This document shows, piece after piece, positions 1 to 13,703 of a DNA stretch of 64,000 nt. The notes beneath the pieces were generated by a model. That model had not been told where the DNA came from, made no database searches, and worked only from the letters and a program-made list of their open reading frames with translations. The DNA lies in the NCBI RefSeq assembly GCF_018991925.1, contig NW_024754898.1, forward strand, positions 32,501-96,500, in the 5' to 3' direction. Position 1 is the first letter of the stretch, and every line of letters begins with the position of its first letter. Made by a program: the position numbers and the translations under genes. This DNA is from Homarus americanus (taxonomy: Eukaryota; Arthropoda; Malacostraca; Decapoda; Nephropidae).

Positions 1-2467
1 ACCACCACACCTCATGACCACCATCACACCTCATGACCACCACCACCACACCTCACGACCACCATCACACCTCACGACCACCACCACCACCACCACACCT
101 CATGACCACCACCGCCACCACAACCACCACCACGCCTCACGACCACCACCACCACCACCACCTCATGACCACCACCACCACCTCATGACCACCACCACCA
201 CCACACCTTATGACCACCACCACCACCACACGTCATGACCAACACCACTACACCTCATGACTACCACCACCACCACACCTCATGACCAACACCACCACCA
301 CCAAGCCTCATGACCACCACCACCACCACACGTCATGACCAACATCACTACACCTCACGACCACCGCCACCACCACACCTCGCAGCATCACCACCACGCC
401 TCATGACCACCACCACCACCGCACCTCATGACCAACACCACCACACCTCATGACCACCACCACCACCACCACCTCATGACCACCACCACCACACCTCACT
501 GACCACAACCACACCTCATGACCACAACCACCACCACCACACCTCATGACCACCATCCCCACCACACCTCATGACCGCCACCAGCATCACCACCACACCT
601 CCATGATCACCATCACATTTCATGCACCACCACCACCACCACACCTCATGACCACCACCAAACCTCATGACCACCACCACCACACTTCATGACCACCACC
701 ACCACCGCCAGCAAACCTCGACCACCACCACCACCCACCACCACCACCACACTTCATGACCACCACCGCCAGCAAACCTCGCGACCACCACCACACACAC
801 CTCATGACCACCACCACCACCGCCAGCAAACCTCATGACCACCACCACCACACTTCATGACCACCACCACCGCCAGCAAACCTCATGACCACCACCACCA
901 CCACACCTCATGACCACCAGCCACACCACCGCCACCACCACACCTCGCAGCCACCACCACACCACCACCCCACACCTCGGACCACCACCACCACACCTCA
1001 TGACCACCACCACCACCACATTCCACACCACCCCACCCCATGACCACCACCACCACCACACTCACACCCCACCACCACACCACACCCCATGACCACCACC
1101 ACCTCATGACCACCACCACCACCACACCACCATGACCACCACCACCACCATCCACCACCACCACCACCACCCACCACCACACCATGACCACCATCACCCT
1201 CACTGACCACCACCACCATCACACCTCATGACCACCACCGTCACCACACTTCACCACCACCACCCACCACCACCACCACACCGCACCATACCGCACCTCC
1301 TCACCTCACCACACCCCATGACCACCACCCCACCACCACCACCACATGACCACCACCACCGCCACCACCACACCCCATGACCACCACCACCACCACACCA
1401 TGACCACCACCATCACACCCGCTAATCACCACCGCCACCACCACACCCCATGACCACCACCGCCACCACCACACCTCCGCGAGCCACCACCTGACCACCA
1501 CCACCGCCACCACCACACCATGACCAACCACCACCGCCACCACCACCACCAACACAACACCTCATAACCACCACCACCACCGCCACCACCACCACACCCC
1601 ATACCACCACCACCACCACCACACCTGACCACCACCACCACCAACACACACCTCACACCACCACCACCACCACACCCCATGACCAACCACCACCACTACC
1701 ATACGCTCATGACCACCACCACCACCACCACCTCATGACCACCACCACCACCACCACACCCCCACCACCACCACCACCACCCACCACCCACACCACCACC
1801 ACCACCCCACACACCTCACACCACCACACCCTCATGACCACCACCACCACCACCACCACACCCTCATGACCACACCACCGCCACCACACCACACCCCACA
1901 CCACCACCACCACCACCACACCCCCCCATCCACCACCACCACCACCACCCCCACGACCACCACCACCACCACAACCACCACCACCACCACACCCCACCAC
2001 CACCACCACCACCACTGACCACCACCACCACCCCCATGACCACCACCACCACCACCACACCACCATGACCACCACCACCACCACCACCACACCACCACCA
2101 CCACCACCACCGCCACCACCACCTCACCACCACCACCACCACCACACCACCACCACCACACCCCATGACCACCACCACCACACCCCACCACCACCACCAC
2201 CCCACCACCACCACCACCACCCCACCACACACCACCACCACCACCACCCCACCACCACCACACCACCACCACCACCACCACCACCACCCACCACCACCAC
2301 CACCACACCCCACCACCACCACCACCACCACCACCACCACCACCCACCACCACCACCACCACCACCACCAGACCACCACCACCACCACCACCACCACATG
2401 ACCACCACCACCACCATGACCACGGACCACCACCACCACCACACCTCATGACCACCACCTTCACCAC
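1..2467. repeat. (CAC)n-type satellite with interspersed TCATGACC motif
   Basis: The plus strand is almost entirely A and C: runs of CAC/ACC triplets are broken at irregular spacing by the motif CCTCATGACC or its decayed form CCTCACGACC. The interval between motifs is a variable number of triplets, so the array behaves as a microsatellite expanding inside a minisatellite. From about 1,710 on, the motif becomes rare and nearly pure CAC takes over. Open frames encoding His/Thr/Pro runs (plus) and Val/Trp/Gly runs (minus) are a direct result of the triplet and show no gene features. The array begins before the window. Confidence 0.95.
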
Positions 2468-2670
2468 TAAGCCCCAACACCTCCTTATACTCTGTACTCA
2501 CTGGATTTATTAGAGAAGTGAAGCTGGCCAAGTGCTGCGGCGGCCACATTGTCTCCTTGTTTACCGAGGTCTGGTATTCAGTATTTTGTATCCGCATTGT
2601 CCTTAACTGTACGTCACACCTGCAGGAGACTTACTGCTCCTGAGGATGAGGAGAAGGAGGAGGATTTTGG

Positions 2671-2753
<83 letters not shown>

Positions 2754-3120
2754 GTATAGGTGTGACGGGACGGGTAGCTAGGTTAGGTTACCATAAGGGT
2801 TTTTAATTATCAGGTGAAATAAATAAGGGTGTCTGATTATCATTCGATCCAGCCATTTAGCCAATTAATTATCTCTGTATCGTGGATTATTGAGTCAAGT
2901 AGATGAGTTCTTACAGCTCCAGTTAGACGGGGAAATGCCTCTTTCGTCATAACTGAAGCGAGTCAGAGGCGTTCTAACACCTGCAGGTACGGATAAATAT
3001 GTGACGTATAGCCTTTTTGAGTCAAGTACATGTGTTCTTTGATCTCTAACCAGGTTCACATTTTTAGCTGAAGTGAGACAGTTAGGTACGTTCTCTTTCA
3101 TTCAGCTAAAGTGGAAATTT
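2468..3120. other. Anonymous DNA with an 80-bp (GT)n tract
   Basis: Non-repetitive flank of the CAC satellite. It holds a (GT)n microsatellite at 2,673-2,752 and a short TAGGTTAGGTTACC telomere-like motif near 2,770. At about 2,955-3,100 there are two related stretches built around CTGAAG(C/T)GAG(T/A)CAG. No splice-bounded coding signal or long conserved open frame is visible. Confidence 0.7.
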
Positions 3121-3124
3121 CATC

Positions 3125-3340
3125 GTGGGAGGGAAATGGGAGTGTGGAGTGGGAGGGGGTGGAGAGTGGGGGATAGTGGAGTGGGGGTGGAGTGAAGAGG
3201 GTGTGGGGGGTTAGTGAGGTGGGGGTAGTGGAGTAAGGAGGGAGTGGGGGTAGTGGGGTGGTGGGGGGAGTGGAGTGGTGGGAGGAGTGGGGTGGGGTTG
3301 GAGGGGAGGGTGGGGTTGGAGGGGAGGGGGGTCAGACAGT
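3125..3340. repeat. G-rich purine minisatellite (GGAGTGGGGGTAGT-like)
   Basis: About 210 bp in which the plus strand is G/A/T with almost no C. It is made of imperfect repeats of GTGGGGGTAGTGGAG and GGTTGGAGGGGAGG. Many runs of four or more G occur close together, so G-quadruplex formation is plausible. The Pro/His/Ser/Leu-rich minus-strand open frame is a composition artefact. Confidence 0.8.
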
Positions 3341-4400
<1,060 letters not shown>

Positions 4401-5975
4401 ACTTCTTAACCTCTCTGGCGGCCACCATCACTGGTGACTCTGGATAAGGTCATCAAAGGTCACCACATGTTATGGGGTAACAACCATTATATCAAATATC
4501 AAGATATCCACCTGTCGCTCACACATAAACTGGAGCGACCACGAATGAGCAGTAGAATGTGTTGGTACCCACAGCTTGCTGGGCAGGAGCGTGCTGCTGG
4601 GGGCTCCATGATAGGGTCAGAGACGCGATTTTTTTTTTTTATTGGGTCAATCAACCAGAGACAGGAACAAATAGTGAATTATGCACATAACAGGCAATAA
4701 CCCTCTTGGTCACTAGAACACAGCCTAACATGAACAGTGAATATCAAACCACACAAAAATGCTCCGGTAACAGCACATTAAATACAAATATTCTCTTGGC
4801 CAATACCGGGTGATTACAAATGATCTTTTCGAGTTTAAACATTTATTACGACAAAAATGACAAAGTTACGGAATAAAGTAATATATATTAATAAAGATTT
4901 TTAAAATATTTTTTCACAAGAAGTTTACAACATTCCTAAATGATTAATTGCTTGATTGTTGGTGTGAACGTGAGGGATCCACTCCTTGGCAGGTTCGCTC
5001 GCCCGATCTAAAGCCTCCTCCTGACTTTTTCCTCTGGGACTGTCACAATTAAAGTTTTTGTTCCACCAATGCTACAAAATGTATGGAGGGAAACAATACC
5101 ATGTTGGTGTTTGCAGATCCACAAAAGTATAGCATATTAAACTTCTACACCTTGAAACTGTGCTATTCATTATTAGTATACTTTTCTTTTTGCTGCAGCT
5201 TCTTCAATTCGTCATATAATATGTTTAAATTTAGGAAGATCCCTTGGAACCCACCAGCACTGTAAACTATTCTCATTATTATTACTACAATTAGATAACC
5301 ATAGAGCGTAGGTCACCGGGTAAGAGTTCAGTATATGAGGAGTGAGTTAACAAAACCCTCACTACTGGTCCTAGCAGGAACATACAGGAGGCAGACAATA
5401 CCTGGAGGGCGTGTAACAGTGGCGCCTCCCGGTAATGTTGTCGTCCAGTCAGCAGGTTGAGGGAGGTGGGTGGGGCGCTGGGGGACGTGTGTTCCACCTC
5501 TTACGACGCAACTCATTACCAACTTATGAAAAAAGTTGCCACAAAGATTTTAAATTTTTCTTGAACAAAACACTGCAAGGCGTACATTATATGGGCAAAT
5601 TACGGTCTTAGGAGTTTAAATTGCATCATATATACATTCATGTATACATATAAACATACATACGAATAGTGTATATACATTTTACTTTCTGCAACTTCTC
5701 TAAAATAGTGAGTCTTATACATTCTGTGGTTCCTTCCTCTCCTCTCTCCTCCGTTTTGCTTCACCTCCTCAACCCCCCCCCCTTCTCCTCACTACACCTC
5801 ACACTCACTCATTCTCTTTAATCATCCTTCCCTACCTTAATAATTCCTCCCCTCCCTCATTATCAGCCTCCCTCCCTCCCTCCCTCTCTCACTTACTCCT
5901 TTACCCGCTAATTTGATCCGAACATTCTCTCTATTTAAACACATTTCTCGGTTAATTTAAATCTTCCTTCCTTTG
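4401..5975. other. Anonymous intergenic or intronic DNA
   Basis: Mixed AT-rich sequence with a T-run near 4,629 and pyrimidine-rich CCCT repeats at about 5,750-5,900. Short open frames (up to 88 codons) show no recognisable domains. No promoter, splice or RNA structure stands out. Confidence 0.55.
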
Positions 5976-5982
5976 GTGTTTA

Positions 5983-6006
5983 ACAACAACAACAACAACA
6001 ACAATA

Positions 6007-6041
<35 letters not shown>

Positions 6042-6235
6042 AATAATAATAACAATAATAATGGTGGTGGTTGGTGATAGTAGTGGTGGTAGTGGTGGTG
6101 GTAGTAATGGTGGTGGTAGTAATGGTGGTGGTAGAAATAGTGGTGGTGGTAGTAGTGGTGGTAGTATGGTAGTAGCAGCAGCAGCCATAACAACAGTAGT
6201 AGTATTAGTGGCAGCAGCAAACTTAAGAAACACTT
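5983..6235. repeat. Compound triplet microsatellite (CAA)n(TAA)n(GGT/AGT)n
   Basis: A chain of triplet repeats: CAA at about 5,983, TAA/AATGAT to about 6,060, then GGTGGTAGT-type triplets to about 6,170, and GCA/GTA triplets to about 6,220. The Gly/Ser-rich plus frame and Ile/Leu/Pro-rich minus frames arise from the triplets. Confidence 0.9.
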
Positions 6236-6560
6236 GGTAATACAGAACAGTATTTCACAACCATCTCTGAAAAAACAACAACCACCTTGTCAAAAAAAAA
6301 ACGAAAAAAAACGTGTAAAAGTGTTGCCGCACAAAGGCAGAAACCCTTTGGGTCTTCTGAGAAAATCTAACTACGCTCAAGACAAGGAAATCCCCGCCTC
6401 ACAATATATAGATCGCCTTTGTGTTGAGAGCGGCTGGCGACGACCTGTGTGGAGGTAGGGATTCACGCCACCCATTTTCCAAATCCTTACATACGACGCT
6501 AAAGAAATCGCTTCAATAGTACTTCGTTCTTTTTTTATATAATATAAAACTTTACAGGAA
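6236..6560. other. Anonymous DNA
   Basis: Between the triplet microsatellite and the 42-bp decayed repeat. It includes A-rich stretches near 6,290-6,320. No gene or element recognised. Confidence 0.5.
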
Positions 6561-6710
6561 GTCGTGGTCAGAGATTTATTTATATATAAAGACATTAATT
6601 CGTGTTCACAGTGATTTAGTTATATATAAACATACATTAGGGTCGTGTTTGTCGTGTTTTATTCATATATAAACTGACAATAAGTCGTGTTCGTGGTGAT
6701 AAATTTGACA
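6561..6710. repeat. Decayed tandem repeat of about 42 bp
   Basis: The word GTCGTG (once TTCGTG) recurs at 6,561, 6,599, 6,642 and 6,684, each time followed by a TTTATTTATATATAAA-like stretch and then CATTA or ACAAT. Spacing is 39, 43 and 42 bp, so this is an old, diverged short array with about 3.5 units. Confidence 0.7.
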
Positions 6711-6990
6711 ATATATTCCTTATCTCTACACAAGTCTGGAGTAGCCCGTGGACGATATATCTCTAGTCACAAATTGGTAGGAAGCTGAGAGAGGGTAAGA
6801 CGGTAAAACTGTTCCCTCAGTTTGATGTTTTCCTCAGCAGTGAGTTGACCCGCCCCTCGCTACTGCCTCCCATCCTTCATCATCTTAAACCTCTATAATT
6901 ATATTTTTGAATAATTATTATTTTTTTGTTTGTCCTGCGGTATTAATATTACCATTACTTATTAATTCTCTTGTTTTTATTAGCAATTAA
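6711..6990. other. Anonymous AT-rich DNA
   Basis: No recognisable gene. It precedes the (TTA)n tract and becomes strongly AT-rich from about 6,890. Confidence 0.5.
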
Positions 6991-7065
<75 letters not shown>

Positions 7066-7105
7066 TGCATTATTATTATTATTTGCATTATTATTATTAT
7101 TACCT
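6991..7105. repeat. (TTA)n microsatellite
   Basis: Near-pure ATT triplets for about 110 bp. They are interrupted twice by the insertion TTTGCA, which itself looks duplicated together with adjacent triplets. Confidence 0.95.
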
Positions 7106-7481
7106 TTCTATAATTCACTACTCTACTGCCTAATATAACACAGGTGAGAATAAACCCCAAAGCCATTACAAAAAAAAATAATTATCACACTCAGGTATAT
7201 ATAACTTAATTATCACCAGTTAGTTATTTCACACACGAATTAAATATTACACGAGTTAATTATACAAACACGAGTTCAATATTACATAAACATTCTACAG
7301 CTTAATTACTGCCTATACGTAACACTGTCTCGTGTACCTGTCAGCTTAATTTTGCAGGTGGTTCAACTCTCACTCCCTCGTGATTATTATTTATCACCGT
7401 ACAAGCAGCTGGCGACTGGTTTCTTATCTGATCTGCCTGAGTTATTCTCTCCCTAATGTTGCGAACCCTTGCGGCGTGTCT
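7106..7481. other. Anonymous DNA
   Basis: AT-rich, with recurrent ATTAC/ACACGAGTT words around 7,190-7,290 but no clean repeat unit and no coding signal. Confidence 0.5.
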
Positions 7482-7897
7482 TAACCCCCTTCAGTACGAT
7501 GACTTAACCCCTTGAGTACGATGATTTATCCCTTTAGTATGATGCTTTAACCGCCTTCAGTACAATGACTTAACCTCTTGAGCATGATGACTTATCCTTT
7601 AAGTACGATGACTTGACCCCCTTCAGTACTATGACTTAACCCCTTGAGTATGATGATTTATCCCTTAAGTATGATAACTTAACCCACTAAATATAACTCC
7701 GTACTGAAGGAGTAAAGTCATCGTACTCAAAGGGTTAGGTCATCATACTCAAAGGGTTAGGTCATCGTACTCAAGGGGTTAACTCAACGTACTCAAGGGG
7801 TGAAGTCATCATACTCAAGGGGTTAACTTATTGTACTCAAGGGGTCAATTCATCGTACTCAAGGGGGTTAAATCATCATACTCAAAGGGAGTTAACA
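7482..7897. repeat. 22-bp tandem repeat arranged as two inverted arrays
   Basis: The left arm (7,482-7,695) is built of 22-bp units of the type AACCCCTTGAGTACGATGAC plus TT. A variant with CTTCAGTAC recurs at 7,489, 7,555 and 7,621, giving an exact 66-bp higher-order unit of three monomers. The right arm (7,699-7,897) carries the same monomer in reverse complement (GTCATCGTACTCAAGGGGTT). The turn lies at about 7,690-7,705, and the first right-arm monomer is again the CTTCAG variant (CCGTACTGAAGG). Single strands could fold into a long imperfect hairpin. Confidence 0.92.
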
Positions 7898-8535
7898 ATC
7901 CGGACTCTCGGGGATTCGCATATCGAAAAATCAATTCACTTCCGTTGACTCTTAAACTATGACACAATGTAGAATTTTTGGCTCGTAATCAGTTAAGGTA
8001 CAAAAAAAAACATCTAACTAACCCTATTAAACCCACAACACAAAGAACAACTCTCAAAGGTTCGTATACTGAATTTTCCTCCTAACTAGAAACATAAGAA
8101 CCCAACGGAACGCAACGATCTGGCTCATTTAGACTCACAACGTCACGAAAAACCCCTCACAAAATCACGATATACAAATTGGCATAAAAGTTCCACTGAA
8201 ACTCTATCTTGACTAACTCGCCAACTTATTGTATAAAACACACAAGTGACGCCGCACAAATTACTCCGCCGCGGCTCAACTAGACACGTCTCACTGAACA
8301 CCAATTAGAAGACAGAATGAACGTACAGAACCTTCAGTGAACGCAGACCCGGGGCTCTTTTGTCGTGCTGGTATACGTCAACACGTGTGCGGGTCATTCA
8401 TACTTGGGGAACAGTGGGGAAAAATAGACTGCGTGGTATAGTGAGATAAAAGCTCTTCCTTGAGTGACCAAAAAAAAGTATAACCTGAAGATTTTATTGC
8501 TCTCAGCTTATCACACCTGATGATTAACCACTTAA
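7898..8535. other. Anonymous DNA
   Basis: Lower-copy-looking sequence between the inverted array and the telomere-like tract. No open frame of note, no domain and no repeat unit seen. Confidence 0.5.
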
Positions 8536-8795
8536 CGGTAACCTAACCTAACCTAACCAAACGGTAACTTAAACTAACCTAACCCTAAACTAACTTAACC
8601 TAACTCTAACTTAACCTAACATTGCTTATTCTAACTTAAACTAACCTAACCCTAGACTAACTTAACCTGACTCCAACTTAACCTAACATAGCTTATTCTA
8701 ACTTAAACTAACCTAACGCTAAATTAACTTAACCTAACCTAATGCTAAATTAACTTAACCTAATCAAACAAACTTAATCTAATCTAACCAAACTC
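8536..8795. repeat. Degenerate (CCTAA)n telomere-type tract with 67-bp higher-order repeat
   Basis: Plus-strand words AACCTAACCTAACC, TAACTTAACCTAAC and relatives dominate. They are the C-strand of TTAGG, the ancestral arthropod telomere repeat, with frequent CTTAA and CCCTAA variants. Above this, the phrase starting CTTAAACTAACCTAAC recurs at 8,568, 8,635 and 8,702. That is an exact 67-bp period that includes a non-telomeric spacer GCTTATTCTAA. Confidence 0.85.
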
Positions 8796-9095
8796 CCTCT
8801 CCCAGGTAGCGTTGGGGGTGATTAATCTTCAGATGAAATAAGCTGGGGTGTCTAATCTTCAGGTGACTCCCAGAAAAAAAATATGGTATGTTATTGCACT
8901 TTAGTAGTAGTAACAGAGAGAGTAAAGCAATTAGTCACTGGCTGTCTTAAACCTCACCCGAATAAACACCCATCAGCCAAGTCAGGGAGGGCGGACACTG
9001 GGCGAACCAAAACGCACACATAAAATACAAAAACAATTTATATTATTACCGCGTGGTCTAAATCAAAGTGAAACTATTATTATCACTTGGCAAGG

Positions 9096-9099
<4 letters not shown>
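8796..9099. other. Anonymous DNA
   Basis: Short unassigned stretch between the telomere-like tract and the (GA)n run. Nothing recognised. Confidence 0.5.

Positions 9100-9178
<79 letters not shown>
9100..9178. repeat. (GA)n microsatellite
   Basis: About 79 bp of near-perfect GA dinucleotides. It starts a longer polypurine domain that continues to about 9,860. Confidence 0.95.
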
Positions 9179-9180
<2 letters not shown>

Positions 9181-9209
9181 CGACAACAAAAAGATAATTC
9201 TGTATCAGA

Positions 9210-9865
9210 TGGAAGGTGGGAGGGTGGGTGGGGGTTATAGTTGTAGGGGAGGGGAGAGGTAGGGGAGGGTCACACGTCACCATCAAAGGGTGCGGCATGA
9301 GACGCATAATGAGGAACAAGACCGTGAGGGGTGAGAGGAGAGAGGTGAGGGGGTGAGAGGTAGAGGAGGGTAAGAGACAACAGTGTGGTCCAAGGTGGCC
9401 TTCTTCTTCCCTTCCACTACTGGGGCAGCTGAGGGAGGGTGTGGGTGGATGGGGTATTGTGTGGGTGGGTGGGTAGGGGACAGTGTGGGTAGGTGGGGGG
9501 GGGATTGAATGGATGGGTGGGTGGGGAGGGATGTAAAGAGTAGCTCGGGAGAATGGGGAATTTGGAGGCGAAGGATGGGAGAGTAGGAGGGAGGGATGGG
9601 GGCGAGTGAGAGAGGAAGAGATCGACATTAATGGAGGAGATGACAAAGTGAAGATGATGGTAAAGGAGACGACTGTAAGGAGGGCGAGGGAGGCTGAGAC
9701 ATGGAGGAGGAGGAGGAGAAGGAGAAGGAGGAGAAGGAAGAGGAGTAGGAGGATGAGAAAGAAGAGTAGGGGAAAGAGGAGGAAGAGGAGCAAGAGGAGA
9801 AGGAATAGGAAGACGAGTAGCAGAAGGAAGAGGAGAAAGAAGAAGAGGAGGAGGAGGAAGACAGG
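9210..9865. repeat. Polypurine (plus strand) domain
   Basis: More than 600 bp of strongly purine-biased plus strand: GGTGGGTGGG minisatellite-like units at about 9,430-9,530, then irregular GGAGGAGAAG triplets at about 9,700-9,865. It encodes Arg/Lys/Glu runs on plus and Ser/Pro/Leu runs on minus, all explained by composition. Polypurine tracts of this length can form triplex DNA. Confidence 0.8.

Positions 9866-11801
<1,936 letters not shown>

Positions 11802-11862
<61 letters not shown>
11802..11862. repeat. (GT)n microsatellite
   Basis: About 61 bp of perfect GT dinucleotides. Confidence 0.95.
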
Positions 11863-11865
<3 letters not shown>

Positions 11866-12516
11866 GCGGCATTAGTGACGGTAGAGAGCCTGGGCAGTAA
11901 TCCACCTGACATACTCAGGTATCGTGATGAATAACAAATCCTCCAGCCGGTTGTATATTTTTGTCCAGGATGTTCTCCAGGACGACTCCCTTCCTGGAAC
12001 TCGCTCACTTTCTCTCGCTGGAGCCCCTCCCGGAGCCTGGAGCCCCTCCCGGTGGATCACTCCTGCATTCAAAACTTTTTACAAAGCAGCGTTCAGTGTT
12101 CCTCCCAGGGCAGCTTCATCTACACAGCTGGGTCCTCCACGCCCTGTGTAGTACAGTAGTTGTCGCTGGAAGTATTGCAATACTCTTTCATTCACTTCTC
12201 CAACAACATCTACTCCCACCGGCATACCAAACACTACCCCATGAACTCAGCAGCCTGGAGCACTGAACAATTTTAGTAGAGTTACTGAAGGCATATGGTT
12301 GGCATCTCTCAGAGTACCTGTACAACACCTCCTGGAAGTGGACCGCACCATTACTATAAAAGAAACACTGCAGATACACCCATAAAGGTTCTCTTACACA
12401 ACTCACGTAAAATTCAACAGGAGTTTTGCTATACCGAAATCTAATTACTACCAACTAAACTGAGGATTGAGGGTAATGAGGATGAGGGTAATGAGGAGAG
12501 AGGGTAATGAATAGTA
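11863..12516. other. Anonymous DNA
   Basis: It contains GAGCCCCTCCCGG direct duplications near 12,020-12,050 and a short GAGGGTAATGAG repeat at 12,468-12,510. Overlapping open frames of 75-101 codons occur but none matches a family I recognise. Confidence 0.5.
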
Positions 12517-12590
12517 AGGTTACTGAGTGGAATCGAACCTTGGTCTCTTGCATGGTGGACGAGTGTGGTGCCACTATGTCATCTCCCACA
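12517..12590 (-). mobile_element. tRNA-like Pol III element (SINE head or tRNA pseudogene), minus strand
   Basis: The minus strand carries an A-box TGACATAGTGG (plus 12,571-12,581) and a B-box GGTTCGATTCC (plus 12,529-12,539), 31 bp apart, as in tRNA genes. The 5' end would be GTGTGGGAGATGAC. The 3' side does not provide a pairing acceptor strand and runs into a CTCATTACCCT repeat, so this is not a functional tRNA. It could be the head of a SINE of a different subfamily from the one at 4.17-4.40 kb. Confidence 0.55.
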
Positions 12591-12784
12591 CCTTAAAAGA
12601 AGTGGCTCGGGTCAGGGTAAACTCAGTTGTTTAACACCAACACTTTCCAGCCTCCTGCAACCTGACTCACCAATATTTAAAGGGATTTTTTTAATGATAT
12701 TGTAACACCCACAAGTATTCTAAAACTAACAATAATAACAATACAAAAATAAAAATAATTATTTACATCTATACATATAAATAC

Positions 12785-12785
<1 letters not shown>

Positions 12786-12832
<47 letters not shown>
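12786..12832. repeat. (TG)n microsatellite
   Basis: About 47 bp of TG. It directly abuts the (ATT)n tail of the retroelement copy at 12,833-13,655. Confidence 0.95.
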
Positions 12833-12833
<1 letters not shown>

Positions 12834-13655
12834 AAATAATAAAAATAATAATAATAATACCCGGTTTATTGAAAAAGTTCTGCAGCCCGAGGGCTGAAAA
12901 AACACATTGTACATAAATGAATTATTACATACATTGGTGGTTTAACAAAAGCCTTCATTAGAGAAAGGTAAAGGAACATACAGTGAACATACAGATTAAT
13001 GTTTACAGTGGAGGTCACGTAGATCTTGTGCGCTGAGGTATTGAACAGCAGACATGTAGTGTAGTAACTCCCTCACAGATGGTTTCTGAGGGGCATCACG
13101 TGGTGTAGTAGTTCCCTCACAGGTGGTGTTATGAGGCGCTTGAAGTGGTGTAATAATTCCCTCACAGATGGTGTTATGAGGGGCCTGATGATGTAGTAAT
13201 TCCCTCACAGATGGTGTTATGAAGGTGTTCTGAGGAACTTCACATGATGCTGTAGCAACTCATTCACTATGTGGTGTCATAGCATCATGGGGGCACCACG
13301 TGGTCTGGTGTCACAGGACCACACTCACTCAAGTGAGTGAAGTGTGGTCCCAGGCCTCCCTATCGTGGACGGATTAACACATAGCTGGTGTTGTTGAGTC
13401 TCAGGGGCAGTTATCACTGGGTACCTGGGACCTCACTGTGTGAAGCTGTTACTGTCGACTTAAGCACTGTTCACCACTATTCAACACTGGTTGCAGTCCT
13501 TTCCTAAGTGAAATAGTAACTTCTGGCGAGAACTTGTTGAAATTCAGATGGGGAGGAGGGTTCAGGAGTGGGAGTTGGTATGGGCCAACATAACAGTTGA
13601 CGTGGCTGCTGCCAGAGCAGCGCCACGTACGTCTTGACCCTTCGGTGGTCAAGGA
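12833..13655 (-). mobile_element. Non-autonomous retroelement with internal minisatellite, copy 1 (minus)
   Basis: One of three copies of the same element. Read on the minus strand it has: a 5' hairpin-capable start (CTTGACC, short loop, GGTCAAG; about 13,615-13,655); a GC-richer body; an internal palindrome around CACTCACTCAAGTGAGTG (about 13,322-13,340); and a tandem array of about 44 bp. The array landmark CCCTCAC lies at 13,070, 13,114, 13,159 and 13,202. A conserved 3' end follows, with AATAAA (plus 12,865-12,870) and an (ATT)n tail. The AATAAA plus simple tail suggests LINE-dependent mobilisation. No RT is encoded and the family name is unknown to me. Confidence 0.8.
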
Positions 13656-13657
13656 TG

Positions 13658-13659
<2 letters not shown>

Positions 13660-13699
<40 letters not shown>
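13660..13699. repeat. (TG)n microsatellite between two element copies
   Basis: About 40 bp of TG separates the 5' end of copy 1 from the (ATT)n tail of copy 2, so the two same-orientation copies are head-to-tail with only this repeat between them. Confidence 0.9.

Positions 13700-13703
<4 letters not shown>

Noticed and set aside
1832..2467. Val/Gly/Trp-rich and His/Thr/Pro-rich open frames
   Set aside because: Direct translation of CAC/GTG triplets.
12517..12590. Functional tRNA gene
   Set aside because: A and B boxes are good, but the acceptor stem does not pair and the anticodon arm is not convincing.
12996..13208. Small protein gene starting MRELLHH, with a similar frame in the copy at 41.9 kb
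   Set aside because: The similarity reflects copies of the same retroelement; the frame runs through its internal minisatellite and is not preserved in copy 2.
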